Assembly: GCF_937616625.2 (NCBI RefSeq)
Contig: NC_065570.1
Coordinates: 33,053,665-33,117,664, forward strand
Source of the DNA: Mercurialis annua
Taxonomy: Eukaryota; Streptophyta; Magnoliopsida; Malpighiales; Euphorbiaceae
Length of the DNA stretch: 64,000 nucleotides
Direction of reading: 5' to 3'
The notes below the pieces were generated by a model. The model ran no database searches and was not told the DNA's origin. It worked only from the letters and a program-made list of their open reading frames with translations. Shown piece by piece: positions 11,018-22,705 of the stretch; position 1 is the first letter of the stretch, and every line of letters starts with the position of its first letter. A program made the position numbers and the translations under genes.

Positions 11018-14000
11018 GTTACGAAACAAAACCAACCGTTTACAAATGTTACTAAACAATTCCAAACGTTTACAAACATTGCGAAACAAATCCAAACATT
11101 TCCTCATTTTAGCGATTTAAGCCAAACGTTCACAAACGTTATGAAACAAATCCAAACGTTTCCCCTTTTTGCGATATAAGCCAAACGTTTAAAAACATTA
11201 CGAAACAAATCCAATTATTTCACCTTTTTAGCGATTTAAGCCAACATTTACAAACTTTACGAAACAAATCTAAGTGTTTCACCTTTTTAGCAATATAAGC
11301 CAAACGTTTACAAACGTTACGAAACAAATCCAAACGTTTCACCTTTTTAGCGATTTAAGTCAAACGTTTAAAAATGTTACGAAACACATCCAAATGTTTC
11401 CCCATTTTAGCAATTTAAGCCTACCGCTTAAAACGTTACGAAACAAATCCAAACATTTCACCTTTTTAGCGATTTAAGCCAATGTTTACAAAAGTTACGA
11501 AAAAATACAAACGTTTCACCTTTTCAGCAATGTAAGGCAAACGTTTACAAACGTTAGGAAACAAATCCAAACGTTTCCCCTTTTTCGCGATTTAAGTCAA
11601 ACGTTTACAAAGGTTACGAAACAAATCCAAACGTTTCACATTTTTAACGATTTAAGCCAAACGTTACGGAACAAAACAAAATGTTTCCCATTTTTAGCAA
11701 TTTAAGCCAAACGTTTACAAACGTTACGAAACAAATACAAGCGTTTTGACCTTTTTAGCGATTTAAACCAAACGTTTACAAAAGTTACAAAGCAAATCCA
11801 AGCGTTTCACCCTTTTAGCAATGTAAGCTAAACGCTTACAAACGTTACAAAACAAATCTAAACTTTCACCTTTTTAGCGATTTAAGCCAAACTTTTATAA
11901 ACGGTACGAAACAAAACCAAACATTTAACCTTTTTACCGATTTAAGCCAAATTTTTAAAACGTTACGAAATAAATTCAAACGTTTACAAACATTACGGAA
12001 CAAAAACAAACGTTTCACATTTTTAACAATTTAAGCCAAATGTTTACAAACGTTACCAAACAAATCCAAACGTTTCACCTTTTTAGCGATTGAAGCCAAA
12101 CGTTTACAAAAGTTACGAAAGAAATCCACAAGTTGTTTTAGCGATTTAAGCCAAACGTTTATTAACGTTACGAAACAAAACCAAACGTTTACAAATGTTA
12201 CTAAACAAATCCAAACGTTTACAAACGTTGCGTAACAATTCCAAACGTTTCCCCATTTTAGCGATTTAAGCCAAACGTTCACAAACGTTACAAAAAAATC
12301 CAAACGTTTCCCCTTTTTGCGATAGAAGCCAAACGTTTACAAACATTACAAAACAAATCCAATTGTTTCACATTTTTAGTGATTTAAGTCAAACGTTTGC
12401 AAACTTTACGAAACAAATCTAAGTGTTTCACCTTTTTAGCAATATAAGCCAAACGTTTACAAACGTTACGAAACAAATCCAAACGTTTCACCTTTTTAGC
12501 GATTTAAGTCAAACATTTAAAAATGTTACGAAACACATCCAAATGTATCCCCATTTTAGCAATTTAAGCCAACCGTTTAAAACGTTACGAAACAAATCCA
12601 AACGTTTCACCTTTTTAGCGATTTAAGCCAAACGTTTACAAACGTTACGAAACAAGTCCAAACGTTACACCTTTTTAGCGATTTAAGCCAAACTTTTACA
12701 AACGTTACGAAACAAATCCAAACGTTTTCTTATTTTAGCGATTTAAGCCAAACATTTTGAAATTAAACCAAACGTTTCACCTTTTTAGTGATTTAAGTCA
12801 AAATTACACAAACGTTACGGAACAAAAACAAACGTTTCACCTTTTTAGCGATTTAAGCCAAATGTTTAAAACGTTACGAAACAAATCCAAGCGTTTAACC
12901 TTTTTAGCAATTTAAGCCAAAAATCGTTACGAAACAAATCCAAACGTTTCACCTTTTTAGCGATATAAGCCAAACGTTTACAAACGTTACGAAACAAATC
13001 CAAACGTTTTCCCATTTTGGCTATTTAAGCCAAACGTTTACAAACGTTACAAAACAAAGCAAAGCGTTTCAATTTTTTAGCAATTTAAGCTAAGCTCTTA
13101 CAAACGATACGAAACAAAACCAAACGTTTAAAATGTTACGACACAAATCCAAACGTTTCACATTTTTAGCAATTTAAGCCAAACGTTTACAAACGTTACG
13201 AAACAAAGCCGAACGTTTACAAACGTTACGAAACAAATCCAAGCGTTTCACCTTTTTAGCAATTTAAGCCAAACGTTTACAAACGTTACGAAACAAATCC
13301 AAACCTTTCACCTATTAAGCGATTTAAGCCAAATAATTACAAATGTTACGAAACCAATCCAAACGTATCAACTATTTAGCGATTTAAGCCAAACGTTTAA
13401 AAACGTTAAAAAAAATCCAAACGTTTAACCTTTTTAGCTATTTAAGCCAAACGTTTGTTTACAAACGTTATGAACCAAATCAAAACATTTCACCTTTTAA
13501 GCGATTTAAGCCAAACGTTTACAAACGTTACGAAACAAATCCAAACGATTCCCCTTTTTAGGGATAAGCAAAACGTTTAGAAACGATACGAAACAAAACC
13601 AAATGTTTAAAACGTTACAAAATAAATCGAAACGTTCCACATTTTTAGCAATTTAAGCCAAACGTTACGGAACAAAACCAAACGTTTCACATTATTAGCG
13701 ATTTAAGTCAAAGGTTTACAAACGTTGCGAAACAAATACAAGCATTTCACCTTTTTAGCGATTTAAACTAAACGTTTACAAAAGTTACGAAACAAATCCA
13801 AGCGTTTCACTTTTGTAGAAATTTAAGCCAAACGTTTACAAATGTTACGAAACAAATCCAAACGTTTCTCCTTTTTAGCGAGTTTAGCCAAAGGTTTACA
13901 AATGTTACGAAACAAAACCAAATGTTTAATCTCTTTAGCAATTTAAGCCAAATCTTTAAAACGTTACGAAATAAATCCAAACGTTTACAAACATTACGGA

Positions 14001-15064
14001 ACAAAAACATACGTTTCACATTTTTAGCAATTTAAGCCAAACGTTTACAAACGTTGCGAAACAAATCCAAACGTTTCACCTTTTTAGCGATTGAAGCCAA
14101 ACGTTTACAAACGTTACGAAACAAATCCAAACGTTTCCCCATTTTAGCGATTTAAGCCAAACGTTTATAAACGTTACGAAACAAAACCAAACGTTTACAA
14201 ACGTTACGAAAGAAATCCAAACATTTACAAATGTTACGAAACAAATACAAACGTTTCCCCATTTTAGCGATTAATGCCAAATGTTTACAAACGTTACGAA
14301 ACAAATACAAACGTTTCCCCTTTTTTGCGATTGAAGCCAAACGTTTTCAAACATTACGAAACAAATCCAATCGTTTCACTTTTTTAGCGATTTACGCCAA
14401 ACATTTACGAACGTTACGAAACAAATCCAAGCATTTCACCTTTTTAGCAATATAAGCATAATGTTTACAAACGTTACGAAACAAATCCAAATGTTTCACC
14501 TTTTTAGCGATTTAAGTCAAACGTTTACAAACATTACGAAACAAATCCAAATGTTTCCCCATTTTAGCGATTTAATCCAAACGTTTACAAACGTTACGAA
14601 ACCAATCCAAACGTTACACTTTTTTAGCGATTCAAGCCAAATGTTTACAAACGTTACGAAACATATCCAAACGTTTTCCCATTTTAGCAATTTAAGCCAA
14701 ACATTTTGAAATTAAACTAAACGTTTCACATTTTTAGCGATTTAAGTCAAACGTTTACAAACATTACGGAACAAAAACAACTGTTTCACCTTTTTAACGA
14801 TTTAAGCTAAACGTTTAAAACATTACGAAACAAATCCAAGCGTTTCACCTTTTTAACAATTTAAGCCAAAAAACGTTACAAAACAAATCCAAACATTTCA
14901 CCTTTTTAGCGATTTAAGCCAAACATTTATAAACGTTACGAAACAAATCCAAACGTTTTCCCATTTTGGTGATTTAAGCCAAACGTTTACAAACGTTGCG
15001 AAACAAATCCAAGCGTTTCACCATTTTAGTGATTTAAGCCAAGCTTTTACAAACGATACGAAAC
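11018..15064. repeat. 60-bp tandem repeat array, left part
   Basis: About 67 head-to-tail copies of a 60-bp unit occur here. A typical unit starts GATTTAAGCCAAACGTTTAC, continues with AAACGTTACGAAACAAATCC and closes with AAACGTTTCACCTTTTTAGC. Long stretches keep a strict 60-bp phase (for example 12601-12720), with indels elsewhere. Each unit carries two or three AACGTT palindromes. Because 60 is a multiple of three, both strands show long open frames with a 20-residue period; these are by-products of the period. Element T1 interrupts the array at 15064 with duplicated GAAAC. The array continues at 26751-27602. It may be a short satellite or a locally amplified tandem repeat. Confidence 0.95.
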
Positions 15065-15621
15065 TGTTCGCTAGATTTTCACCTTGCTCAAACCTTTGAA
15101 TTTATTAATGGGTAACTTTAGGTACTGATGCTTTAACCGGGGTGATTCTAGATGAGGTAAACAGGATTTGGACGACGTAACCTTAACTCAAGTGACGTAA
15201 CCTGAATTCAAGTAACGTTGTTCAATTTGTGAATGACGTTGCCGCCGTTCGATTTAAACTAACAGTATTAATCTGGGAATCCTGAGATCCAAGCGAGATT
15301 AATATCAATTCTACTCCTAAACTAAGATTCAATCCGGAGATTGGGATAAAAAGCCTGAACTTTGGTTTTTGATTAATGATGTGTTGATACCCTAATAATA
15401 CATTGATGCTAGCTATTTATAGGGAACAAACCCTAATAAAGAGTCCTAATTCTAATGAGATTCCATCTCCTAATCAAAAGGACATAAGATAAAAAAAGGC
15501 TAAAATAAATATAGCTCCTATTGGGCTGAAAATCCCTAATGAGCCCACTCAATTCATCCTTTCTGACCATGGGCCAAAATACCGCCAGTCTTACAAGGAC
15601 TCTCCTGGGCCGGTGCAAACA
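15065..15621 (-). repeat. 3' LTR of T1
   Basis: Plus-strand ends are TGTTCGC...GCAAACA. It is nearly identical to 26195-26750. The minus-strand TATA box CTATAAATAGC lies at 15412-15422. Confidence 0.95.
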
Positions 15622-15632
15622 ATGCCCCCAAC
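15622..15632 (-). other. Polypurine tract of T1
   Basis: The minus strand reads GTTGGGGGCAT immediately before the 3' LTR. This is a short PPT-like purine run. Confidence 0.6.
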
Positions 15633-15710
15633 AAGCCTGAAGTTTGGACTTTGGGCTTGTTATTGTCGGCCCCAACACTAAAGTGGGCTGCGCTGCTCCT
15701 ATTTTGGCCC

Positions 15711-15763
15711 AAGCGGTAAAAAATTGGTCTCCAGTAACCGCTTCTTTCCCAAGGTATAAAATA
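15711..15763 (+). promoter_or_regulatory. Promoter of the antisense gene of T1
   Basis: A TATA box (GGTATAAAATATTC, 15754-15763) lies about 130 bp upstream of the ATG at 15890 on the plus strand, opposite to the element's own promoter. Just upstream is an inverted repeat AAGCGGT...ACCGCTT (about 15711-15743). The spacing fits a plant promoter with a leader of about 100 nt. Its activity is inferred. Confidence 0.6.
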
Positions 15764-15889
15764 TTCTTCACTTTCCCTTTTTGGATTTACCTGAATCTTT
15801 GACTCCCGAAATTCTCTCAAATCTGTTGACTCCTAGCCGATTTTCTGAATCTCAATCGCTCATTCTTCAACCCAGATCGCCGTATCATC

Positions 15890-18800
15890 ATGTCTCAACA
15901 AGAACAAGCCGCTCTCAAAGCATCAGAGAAAATCGCCGAAGTTCGTTCAATCGCTCCATCTACCGCTTTTGAGGTAATTAAAGAATTAGAAGACAACCGA
16001 TTTTCTGTAGGTCCGATTCTCACCACTCCTTCAGAACTTTGTGAAACTGCCGTCCCCTTTCCAGATCACGCTCCTCCTCGCTTCTCTGAGCTCCACTACT
16101 CGTCTGTGTGGACCGGGGAAACCTTTAGAAACTGGCCCAGCACCAACACCGATTACAAAAATTGGATCTTACGGTTCCACGGTTATTACGGCGATGTCTG
16201 GAAAGCAATAGGTCTATACGATCTTATTGGAATTAGTCAAAACACTTTCCCAATCGCCAAGCACTATTGTTTTGGAGCTTCACTTTTCTGGTCCGATACC
16301 ACTAATACCTTCTGCTTTCGGCGAGGACCGATGTCCATAACTTTGCTAGACCTGGCCTTCATGTTCAACGTGAACATCACTGGCATAAGAATATCGCCTC
16401 TCAACTGCCAAACATCCCCAAATCTTCGCCTTGGACCCGAGAAATCCGCAAAAAGCTTCAAACACTTCTTAGAGAAAAACATCGGTCAAAACAACCAACC
16501 ACCAACAGCTAACGAACACATCGCCTTCCTGGCATATTTCCTTGTCAAATTCATAATCTGTCCAGCCTCTTTGAGAGTCACACAAGAGTGTCTCCGTATC
16601 GCCGTTGCCCTAGCCGAAGGTCACCCCCTGAACATGGGAGAGTTCATCCTTGGATCAATCTATAGATGCCTTCATAGTATGATCAAAAATACCAAGGTAA
16701 AGGCACATCGGTGCCCAAGTGGGCCGATGTGGATAATCCAAGCATGGATGTTCATGTACTTCCCCGACATCGTCAGACTCCCAGAACGCACTTCAGACGA
16801 GTGTTTTGGTTACACCCTATTTCGAGGGGTTGCAATCTTACCACACCTTAAAAAAGTCATCGGCTATTTTTTGGAGACTCGCGAGCAATCGCCAAATTCA
16901 TGGTGTCCCATTCTGAACGTCAAATATCCTCCCAAGTGGTTATCTTATGGCTGGGAAATAACCGAGGACTCCGATATAGACGAGGAACTCCACTCTAAGT
17001 GGTGGGACAACTGGAGCAACTCCTTGATCAGCCGAAACCTCATGATCGGCAACAACTTTAAACATAGTGGATCAGAAGCCTACTGCCCCAATTATTTGTC
17101 AAGGCAATTCGGTTACACACAGGCGATTCCATGTCCCTTCATAATAGATCGAAACGAGTATGGTTCTAATCGTCCTGCGTTACCGACATCACGCCACATA
17201 GCTTTCCTTGGGCATCTCTTGACGAGCTACCTATACCAGATGGAAACCCGTCCTCTACACATGAGTTCGAAGAGTGGTGGGAAATCGTGATCGGCATTAA
17301 CTTCGGATTATCGGCAGAAGATATACTTAAATTAAATATTTTTCAATTGCCTGAAACGAAGCGAAAACGTACTCACGCCGATGTTTTTCTTTTACAGGTT
17401 CCGCAGCCGAAGAAAAGGAAAGGTAACTACGAGCATCGCCTTGAACTTGTTAAATTTGAACGCTTTTACAAATTCAAGTACGAACCCAACAATCGCCCCC
17501 TCCTTAGTTTAAAAATGAAAAACCATAGAAGAGAAGCTTGGCGAAAATACATACTCAAATGGAGGAAAATATGGGAGAAAAAATACCCGCATCGGCCTTA
17601 CCCCATCTTCCAACAGTATATTCGCCCTTCTTTCACATATAAGGCACCATTAGTCCCAGACTCTGAATATATGTTAGCCGATAAAAAACCAAAATCTCAC
17701 CCTAAAAAGGTAACATTTACTGGTTATTTTGTGCCAGGTAATTGCAAGGACATCGCCGCTCTCGTTGAGGACCTGAAGATTCCTGTAGGTAAGTATGAAA
17801 GAAATTTATAATTGTCTTCTTAATGTGATATTGCCTTAAACTCATTCCTCCGAATCGCAGAGGTAGAAGCGGAGATGGAAGGGGCGATTTTTGAGGACGA
17901 GGAAGAAGAAGAAGAAGAACAACCTCTGAAGAGGAAGATAACTGGGAAGAAACCCATCGCAGCAAAATCGGCTGTGAAGCTAGAACCGAAGGTCAAAACC
18001 AAACCAGCGAAGAAATCGGAAGCTACTGCTTCGAAACCAACAGATGCCGATATCTCTACGAAAGAAAATACTACCCGGATCTCAATCAAAATGAGTGGGA
18101 GTTCGGCTGATCGTTCTGCTCCTGTGGCATCGCCCGCCTCTACCTCGGCGACAGCTACCGTCTCGGTTTCTCGTCCTTCCAGCTTAAAACCAGACATGAC
18201 TCGTACTGAAGCTCTAAAGGTATTTCCCTCTAGTCATTTATATTTCCATTATCGCCGAAGACCCTTTGCTAATTTTCTTTTTGCAGACAAAACTCCTAGC
18301 TTTTGATTCCGACTCGGAAAGCGATGCTGAAGGTTTCGCCGAGAGCTCTTCTAGTTCTGAAGAGTCCAATACATGTGGTCCAGAAGCCGATGTAGATATG
18401 CACTTGAACAATATCGCCACGATGAAGACGAAGGGTGTGCAAGTGCTGGGCGATACTGACGAGGCGAAATCCCTGAAGACATCTTTGGAGGCGCTTCTCT
18501 TGGTGAAGGACGAGAGCAAAGTAACCGAGAAAGCAAAAAAGACCATCGCCAGCGTAGTCAAGGAGCTCCCAAATCTGACAAAGTTATACGCCGAAGCTGC
18601 TCCCGCCAGATCTTCTTATGAGCAATCGCTGGGGACCAAGCGCAAGCTTGATGATGAATTTGGCTCACTCAGGTCAAAGGCGAAAAAGACCTCAGATCAA
18701 CTCGCTCCACACACATCTAAGATGGATGAGTTGAAGTCCAAAATTGAGGAGCTTCAAGTGGAACTCAAAGCTGAAGAGGAAATCGCTGCCCCCTTAGAAC

Positions 18801-18961
18801 AACAACTTGACGATTTCATTTCCCAGGGTGCCGTCCTGAAAGATCGCCGCAATCAATTGAAAAAGAAACTGGCGAGTGCAGAAAAAAGATACTCGGAAGC
18901 TGTGAAGAACCTTTCTGACATTCGCAGTACCATGGGCGATTTATTCAGCTATTTTGGATAA
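15890..18961 (+). CDS. Plant mobile domain (PMD, transposase-like) protein, antisense gene of T1, spliced, one frameshift
   Basis: The gene lies opposite to gag-pol, between integrase and 3' LTR. Exon 1 (15890-17788) encodes a PMD-like region: a WxxY/W-rich start, then FHGYYGDVWKAIGLYDLIG and the signature GPMSITLLDLAFMFNVNITG. A basic stretch with PKKRKG (near 17410) looks like a nuclear signal. Two clean introns follow: 17789-17860 (GTAAGT...CGCAG) and 18220-18286 (GTATTT...TTTTGCAG). Removing either keeps the frame. The later exons add an acidic/Ser-rich linker and a C-terminal coiled coil ending at TAA 18961. One 1-nt frameshift near 17205-17225 separates the frame starting at 15890 from the one continuing through 17287-17788. 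PMD proteins of plants (MAIN/MAIL1 group) act in the nucleus in genome silencing, and PMD relatives are carried by plant transposons. Its role here is unknown. Confidence 0.75.
17789..17860 (+). other. Intron 1 of the antisense PMD gene
   Basis: The donor is TAG|GTAAGT at 17788/17789 and the acceptor AATCGCAG|AGG at 17860/17861. The 72-nt intron is AT-rich, and an in-frame stop at 17809-17811 is removed by splicing. The reading frame continues exactly (split codon G|AG). Confidence 0.75.
18220..18286 (+). other. Intron 2 of the antisense PMD gene
   Basis: The donor is AAG|GTATTT at 18219/18220. The acceptor TTTCTTTTTGCAG|ACA ends at 18286. The 67-nt intron has a good polypyrimidine tract. 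Splicing joins the linker exon in frame to the exon starting TKLLAFDSDSESD. Confidence 0.75.
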
Positions 18962-19348
18962 TTTTTGTAATACACTAACGGTCAAAACAATTGAACATGT
19001 AATATTTTGAAGCACATTGTTATCACTTTACATGTTTTTTTTTCTCGTTTTTAGAAACATCAATCATATTTACGATGCGTTTATCCTTTTAATACGAATT
19101 ATCAATCATAATCGGCTAGTATTCCGATTGTTTTTTATGACATTTAAACCCAAACAGGTATCGGTGTCGGTGGAACAAATCGGCTGGTATTCCGAAATTT
19201 TTATATAATGTAAATATAAATTACAAGGTTCCAACACCTCAGGTTGGTAACTACAAATAATTTAAATCGGCTCTATTTCCGATTATTAATATCAATACCG
19301 TCCTGTTCACACATCGGCCAGGAGTCCGATGTCAGTAAAGTTACCCTC
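18962..19348. other. Convergent spacer between antisense gene and integrase
   Basis: This is non-coding, between the stop of the plus-strand gene and the stop of the minus-strand integrase. Four short inverted repeats of one design occur here: ATCGG, a spacer of about 8 nt, then CCGAT (near 19111-19130, 19179-19199, 19265-19284 and 19312-19332). The second has a slightly broken arm. They could act in 3'-end formation or as protein-binding sites. Confidence 0.6.
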
Positions 19349-20383
19349 TTACTTCTCGAAGATACGTCTATCAACTCCTTCCCAACAGCTCGGGACGTAT
19401 TTCTTCAAATATTGTGCGTTAATGGCCCGATCGTGGACTCGACCATCTATGTTAGCAAGTATATATGCACCGTTACCCAATATTCGGACAACTTTGTATG
19501 GTCCTTCCCAATTTGGGGACCATTTCCCTAGTCCTTCCTTCTTCGCCCCAATGGGTAGAATGACCTTCCAAACTAGCTGGTCAATTTGAAAACTCTTGTT
19601 TTTGACACGTTTGTTGTAAACTCGTTCCACTCTTTTCTTCTGAGCTTCTAAGTGGTCAAGTGCCAATAATCGTTCTTCGTCTAAGTCTAAAGCTTCGAGA
19701 ACCATTTTGTCGTGATAATCGGCCTTTGTCAAAACGTGCTGCATCTTTCGCCTTGTAGATACCACCATCAACTCCATCGGTAACATCGCATCATATCCAT
19801 ACACAAGTTTGAAAGGTGTAGTGCCCGTAGCCGATTTCTGACTCGTGCGATTCGCCCAAACGGCTTCTGTTAATAAATGGTGCCATTGTTTCGGGTTGTC
19901 TTCTATCATCTTCTGTATGATACCTTTAATCGCCTTATTAGTTGCTTCAGCTTGGCCATTTGCTTGCGCGTAATACGGAGTTGAATGTATCAACTTGAAG
20001 CCCATCTCTTTTGCATAATCGGTTACATCGCTCCCAGTAAACATGGTTCCTTGGTCTGTGGTAATACTCTCTGGCAAACCATGCCTTAGGATAATAAATT
20101 CTCTGAAGAACTTGATGACCGATTCTTGACTTGGTGATTTCAATGGTATGGCTTCAACCCATTTAGAATAGTAATCGGTCACGACAATCACAAACGTGTG
20201 TCCTTTTGATGATGCTGGGTATATTTTGCCAATTAAATCCACTGCCCATCCTCGAAATGGCCAAGGTTTAACTATCGAATGCAGCATCTCGGCAGGAACG
20301 TGCTGTACGGGACCGCACTTTTGGCATGCCTCACACCCTTGGGAGTATCGGATACAATCTTGCTCCATTTTGGGCCGATGCAT
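19349..20383 (-). pseudogene. Integrase of T1 (catalytic core intact, N-terminal finger damaged)
   Basis: The 344-residue frame holds the DD35E core of a retroviral-type integrase: D49 (AVDLIG), D110 (TTDQGT) and E146 (GQAEATNK), with 35 residues between the last two. The Cys pair of the N-terminal zinc finger is present (CEACQKC), but the preceding HxxxH half is absent. The upstream RT frame runs into this region in another frame at 20272-20383, so a deletion plus frameshift removed the His half. The C-terminal part keeps the WEGPY motif (NWEGPYKVVRILGNGAYIL). No chromodomain is seen, as expected for Tat. It would insert element cDNA if it were translated and zinc-folded. Confidence 0.88.
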
Positions 20384-22398
20384 CTAAACAGCAAACCGTC
20401 ACTCCCCTTTTTGTACAACTCATCGGCCAGGACTATATAATTGAGGGCCAAAGTTCGCAATCTTCTGTTGGACATATCTGGTGATTCGAACCATTTAGTT
20501 ATCTCTTTCCTCCAATCTGTCGAAAAATCCAACTGGTACACGTATACTGCATCGTCTCTGGTTACCAAGTTTGGCGTATCTCGCTGAATCGCCTCATACT
20601 CATAGCAAGGTTTATAACCGCTACCGTGTTGGGCGAGATCATTTGCCTCCATATTGTCGCTTCGCTCCATGTATTCTAACCATGTATCCGAGAAACCACC
20701 AATAAGATGCTTAGCCTTGTTGCAGTATCGGATTAAGAGTTCCGACTCGCATTTGTATTCCCTAGAGACTTGTTTTATTACCAACAGTGAATCTCCCCAG
20801 ACTTGGATCGATTTTGCCCCTAGCTCCATTAAGATCTCCAAACCTAAAATGAGCGCTTCATACTCGGCTTGGTTGTTGGTGCACTTAAATGTCAAAGCAC
20901 AAGACATTATGAACCGTGCCCCCGAGGGTGAGACGATAACGATTCCTGCTCCAGCACCCTTTTCTGTTCTGGATCCGTCAAACCATAATTTCCAAGGATG
21001 TAGTTCCATACAGCCGATTTCCTCCTTTATGTCGACCCCTGGGTGGTCTGAAAGAAAATCGGCAAGGACCTGCCCTTTAACCGCTTTCTGAGGCACATAC
21101 ACGAGAGTGAATTCTGACATTGCCACTGCCCATTTTCCCATCCGATTCCTGAGATACGGTCGGGATAGAATGTATTTTATTACATCGGTCTGCGCCAAGA
21201 CATACACCACAACTGGCAGCATGTAATATCTCAACTTGCAGCAAGTGAAATACAAACATAAGCACAGTTTTTCGATGTCCGAGTATCGTGTTTCAGTATC
21301 GGTCAAGGCTCTATTGAGATAGTAGACCAATCTTTCAACGCCTTGGTCTTCCTGGGCGAGCATACACCCCAAAGATTGGGAAGCTGCTGATATATATAGT
21401 AGCAAAGGCTGATTTGGCTTTGGTGGCATCATAATCGGCGGCTTAACTAAATATGTTTTTAGCTCATCAAACACTTGTTGTTGCTCAAGGGTCCATACAA
21501 ATTGGTTGTTGTCATTTCCTTTCAATAAAACGCTCCAACTGCGTAATCGGCCGGCTGTGTTTGAAATGAAACGCCTCAGAAAGTTGATTTGTCCTATTAA
21601 ACGCTGCAGCTGTCTCTTGGTTTTTGGTGGTTCAGCATTAATTATGGCTTTCGCTTTATTCTTATCTACCTCCACCCCCCGCCGGTGAACCAAGAAACCT
21701 AAGAAATTTCCTGCCGATACCCCAAAAGCGCATTTCAATGGATTCATCTTCAAACCATTAGTTCGGATACGCTCAAAGCCTTGTTTCAAATCGGCAAGGT
21801 GAGCTGCATTGCTTGGCGATTTTATGACCACGTCGTCGATATATACTTCTAGACACGCCAATCCCTCAAACATTTTGTTCATGGTCCGTTGATATGTTGC
21901 ACCAGCATTCTTTAAACCGAAAGGCATCACAATCCATTCGTACGCACCAATCGGCCCGGGGCAGCGAAACGCGGTCTTAGAAATATCAGCTTCATGGATC
22001 GGCACTTGATTATACCCAGAATGGGCGTCCAGAAAACTGAGGATGTTGTGCCCGGCTGCCCCATCGATCAGCATATCGGCTACCGGCATCGGATATTCGT
22101 CTTTGGGCGTCGCCAAGTTCAAGTTTCGGAAGTCGACGCATACTCGCAATTTGCCGTTCTTTTTCATGACGGGCACTATGTTGGATAACCATTCCGTGTA
22201 TTTAGCTTCCCATATGAAGTTAGCCTCTTTAAGCCGATTGATTTCTTGCCTGATCAACTCCTCGACCTCTCTAGAAATTCGTCTGGGAGGTTGCCTGAAT
22301 GGGCAAAAATCATCCTTGAGGGGTAACTTGTGTTCGGCTACTGACTTATCAAGACCCGGCATTTCTGCATATGACCAAGCGAAACAATCCTTATATTC
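20272..22398 (-). pseudogene. Reverse transcriptase and two RNase H domains of T1
   Basis: The main open stretch (22362 to 20272, 696 residues) contains the RT fingers and palm: FLDAHSGYNQ, VMPFGLKNAGATYQR and the catalytic YIDD at residues 174-177. A first RNase H-like domain follows (LLLYISAASQSLG); its usual first catalytic Asp is replaced by Ser, so it may serve only as a connection domain. A second RNase H has intact acids: D462 (WFDGSRTEKGAGAG), E500 (NNQAEYEAL) and D524 (VWGDSLLV). This pair is typical of the Tat lineage. Upstream, the frame is continuous with 22399-22683 except for a TAG at 22399-22401, directly before the conserved start of RT. The distal end loses frame at the integrase finger. 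Confidence 0.9.
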
Positions 22399-22683
22399 CT
22401 AAAGTAGCGCTATCAATTCGTTTCTAAATGTGATATCGAGGCTTGCGCTAATGTATATCGGCTTGGGTGATGTTTCTGACCCTAAATTAACTTCTAAGAG
22501 CGCGTCTTGGACTTGGGCTGGATCGTCTCCCAACTTCCCGGTGGCTATTTTGAGATCTTCAACTCTCAAGGTGCCGGCAGGGTCTTGATCTTGATCCTCG
22601 TATATGCACTCCGCGGATAACACCCCGTGACTGAGTGCTAAGTCGCGGACCTTCCTTCGCAACTCCGTATGTCTTCTATTCAT
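22399..22683 (-). pseudogene. Pol spacer between protease and RT of T1
   Basis: A 94-residue frame ends in the conserved segment before Tat RT (VNLGSETSPKPIYISASL...ELIALL). Its TAG stop (22399-22401) is in frame with the following RT, so this is one coding unit broken by a nonsense codon or, less likely, a suppressible stop. At its upstream end it overlaps out of frame with the tail of the protease frame. Confidence 0.75.
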
Positions 22684-22705
22684 CAGAACGTTGCAAGATG
22701 GTGGA

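Noticed and set aside
11018..15064. CRISPR-like or gene-coding array
   Set aside because: The repeats are contiguous 60-bp units without unique spacers, in plant DNA. The reading frames follow from a unit length divisible by three.
16264..16482. Minus-strand frames inside the PMD gene
   Set aside because: Shadow frames of the plus-strand gene, with no domain features.
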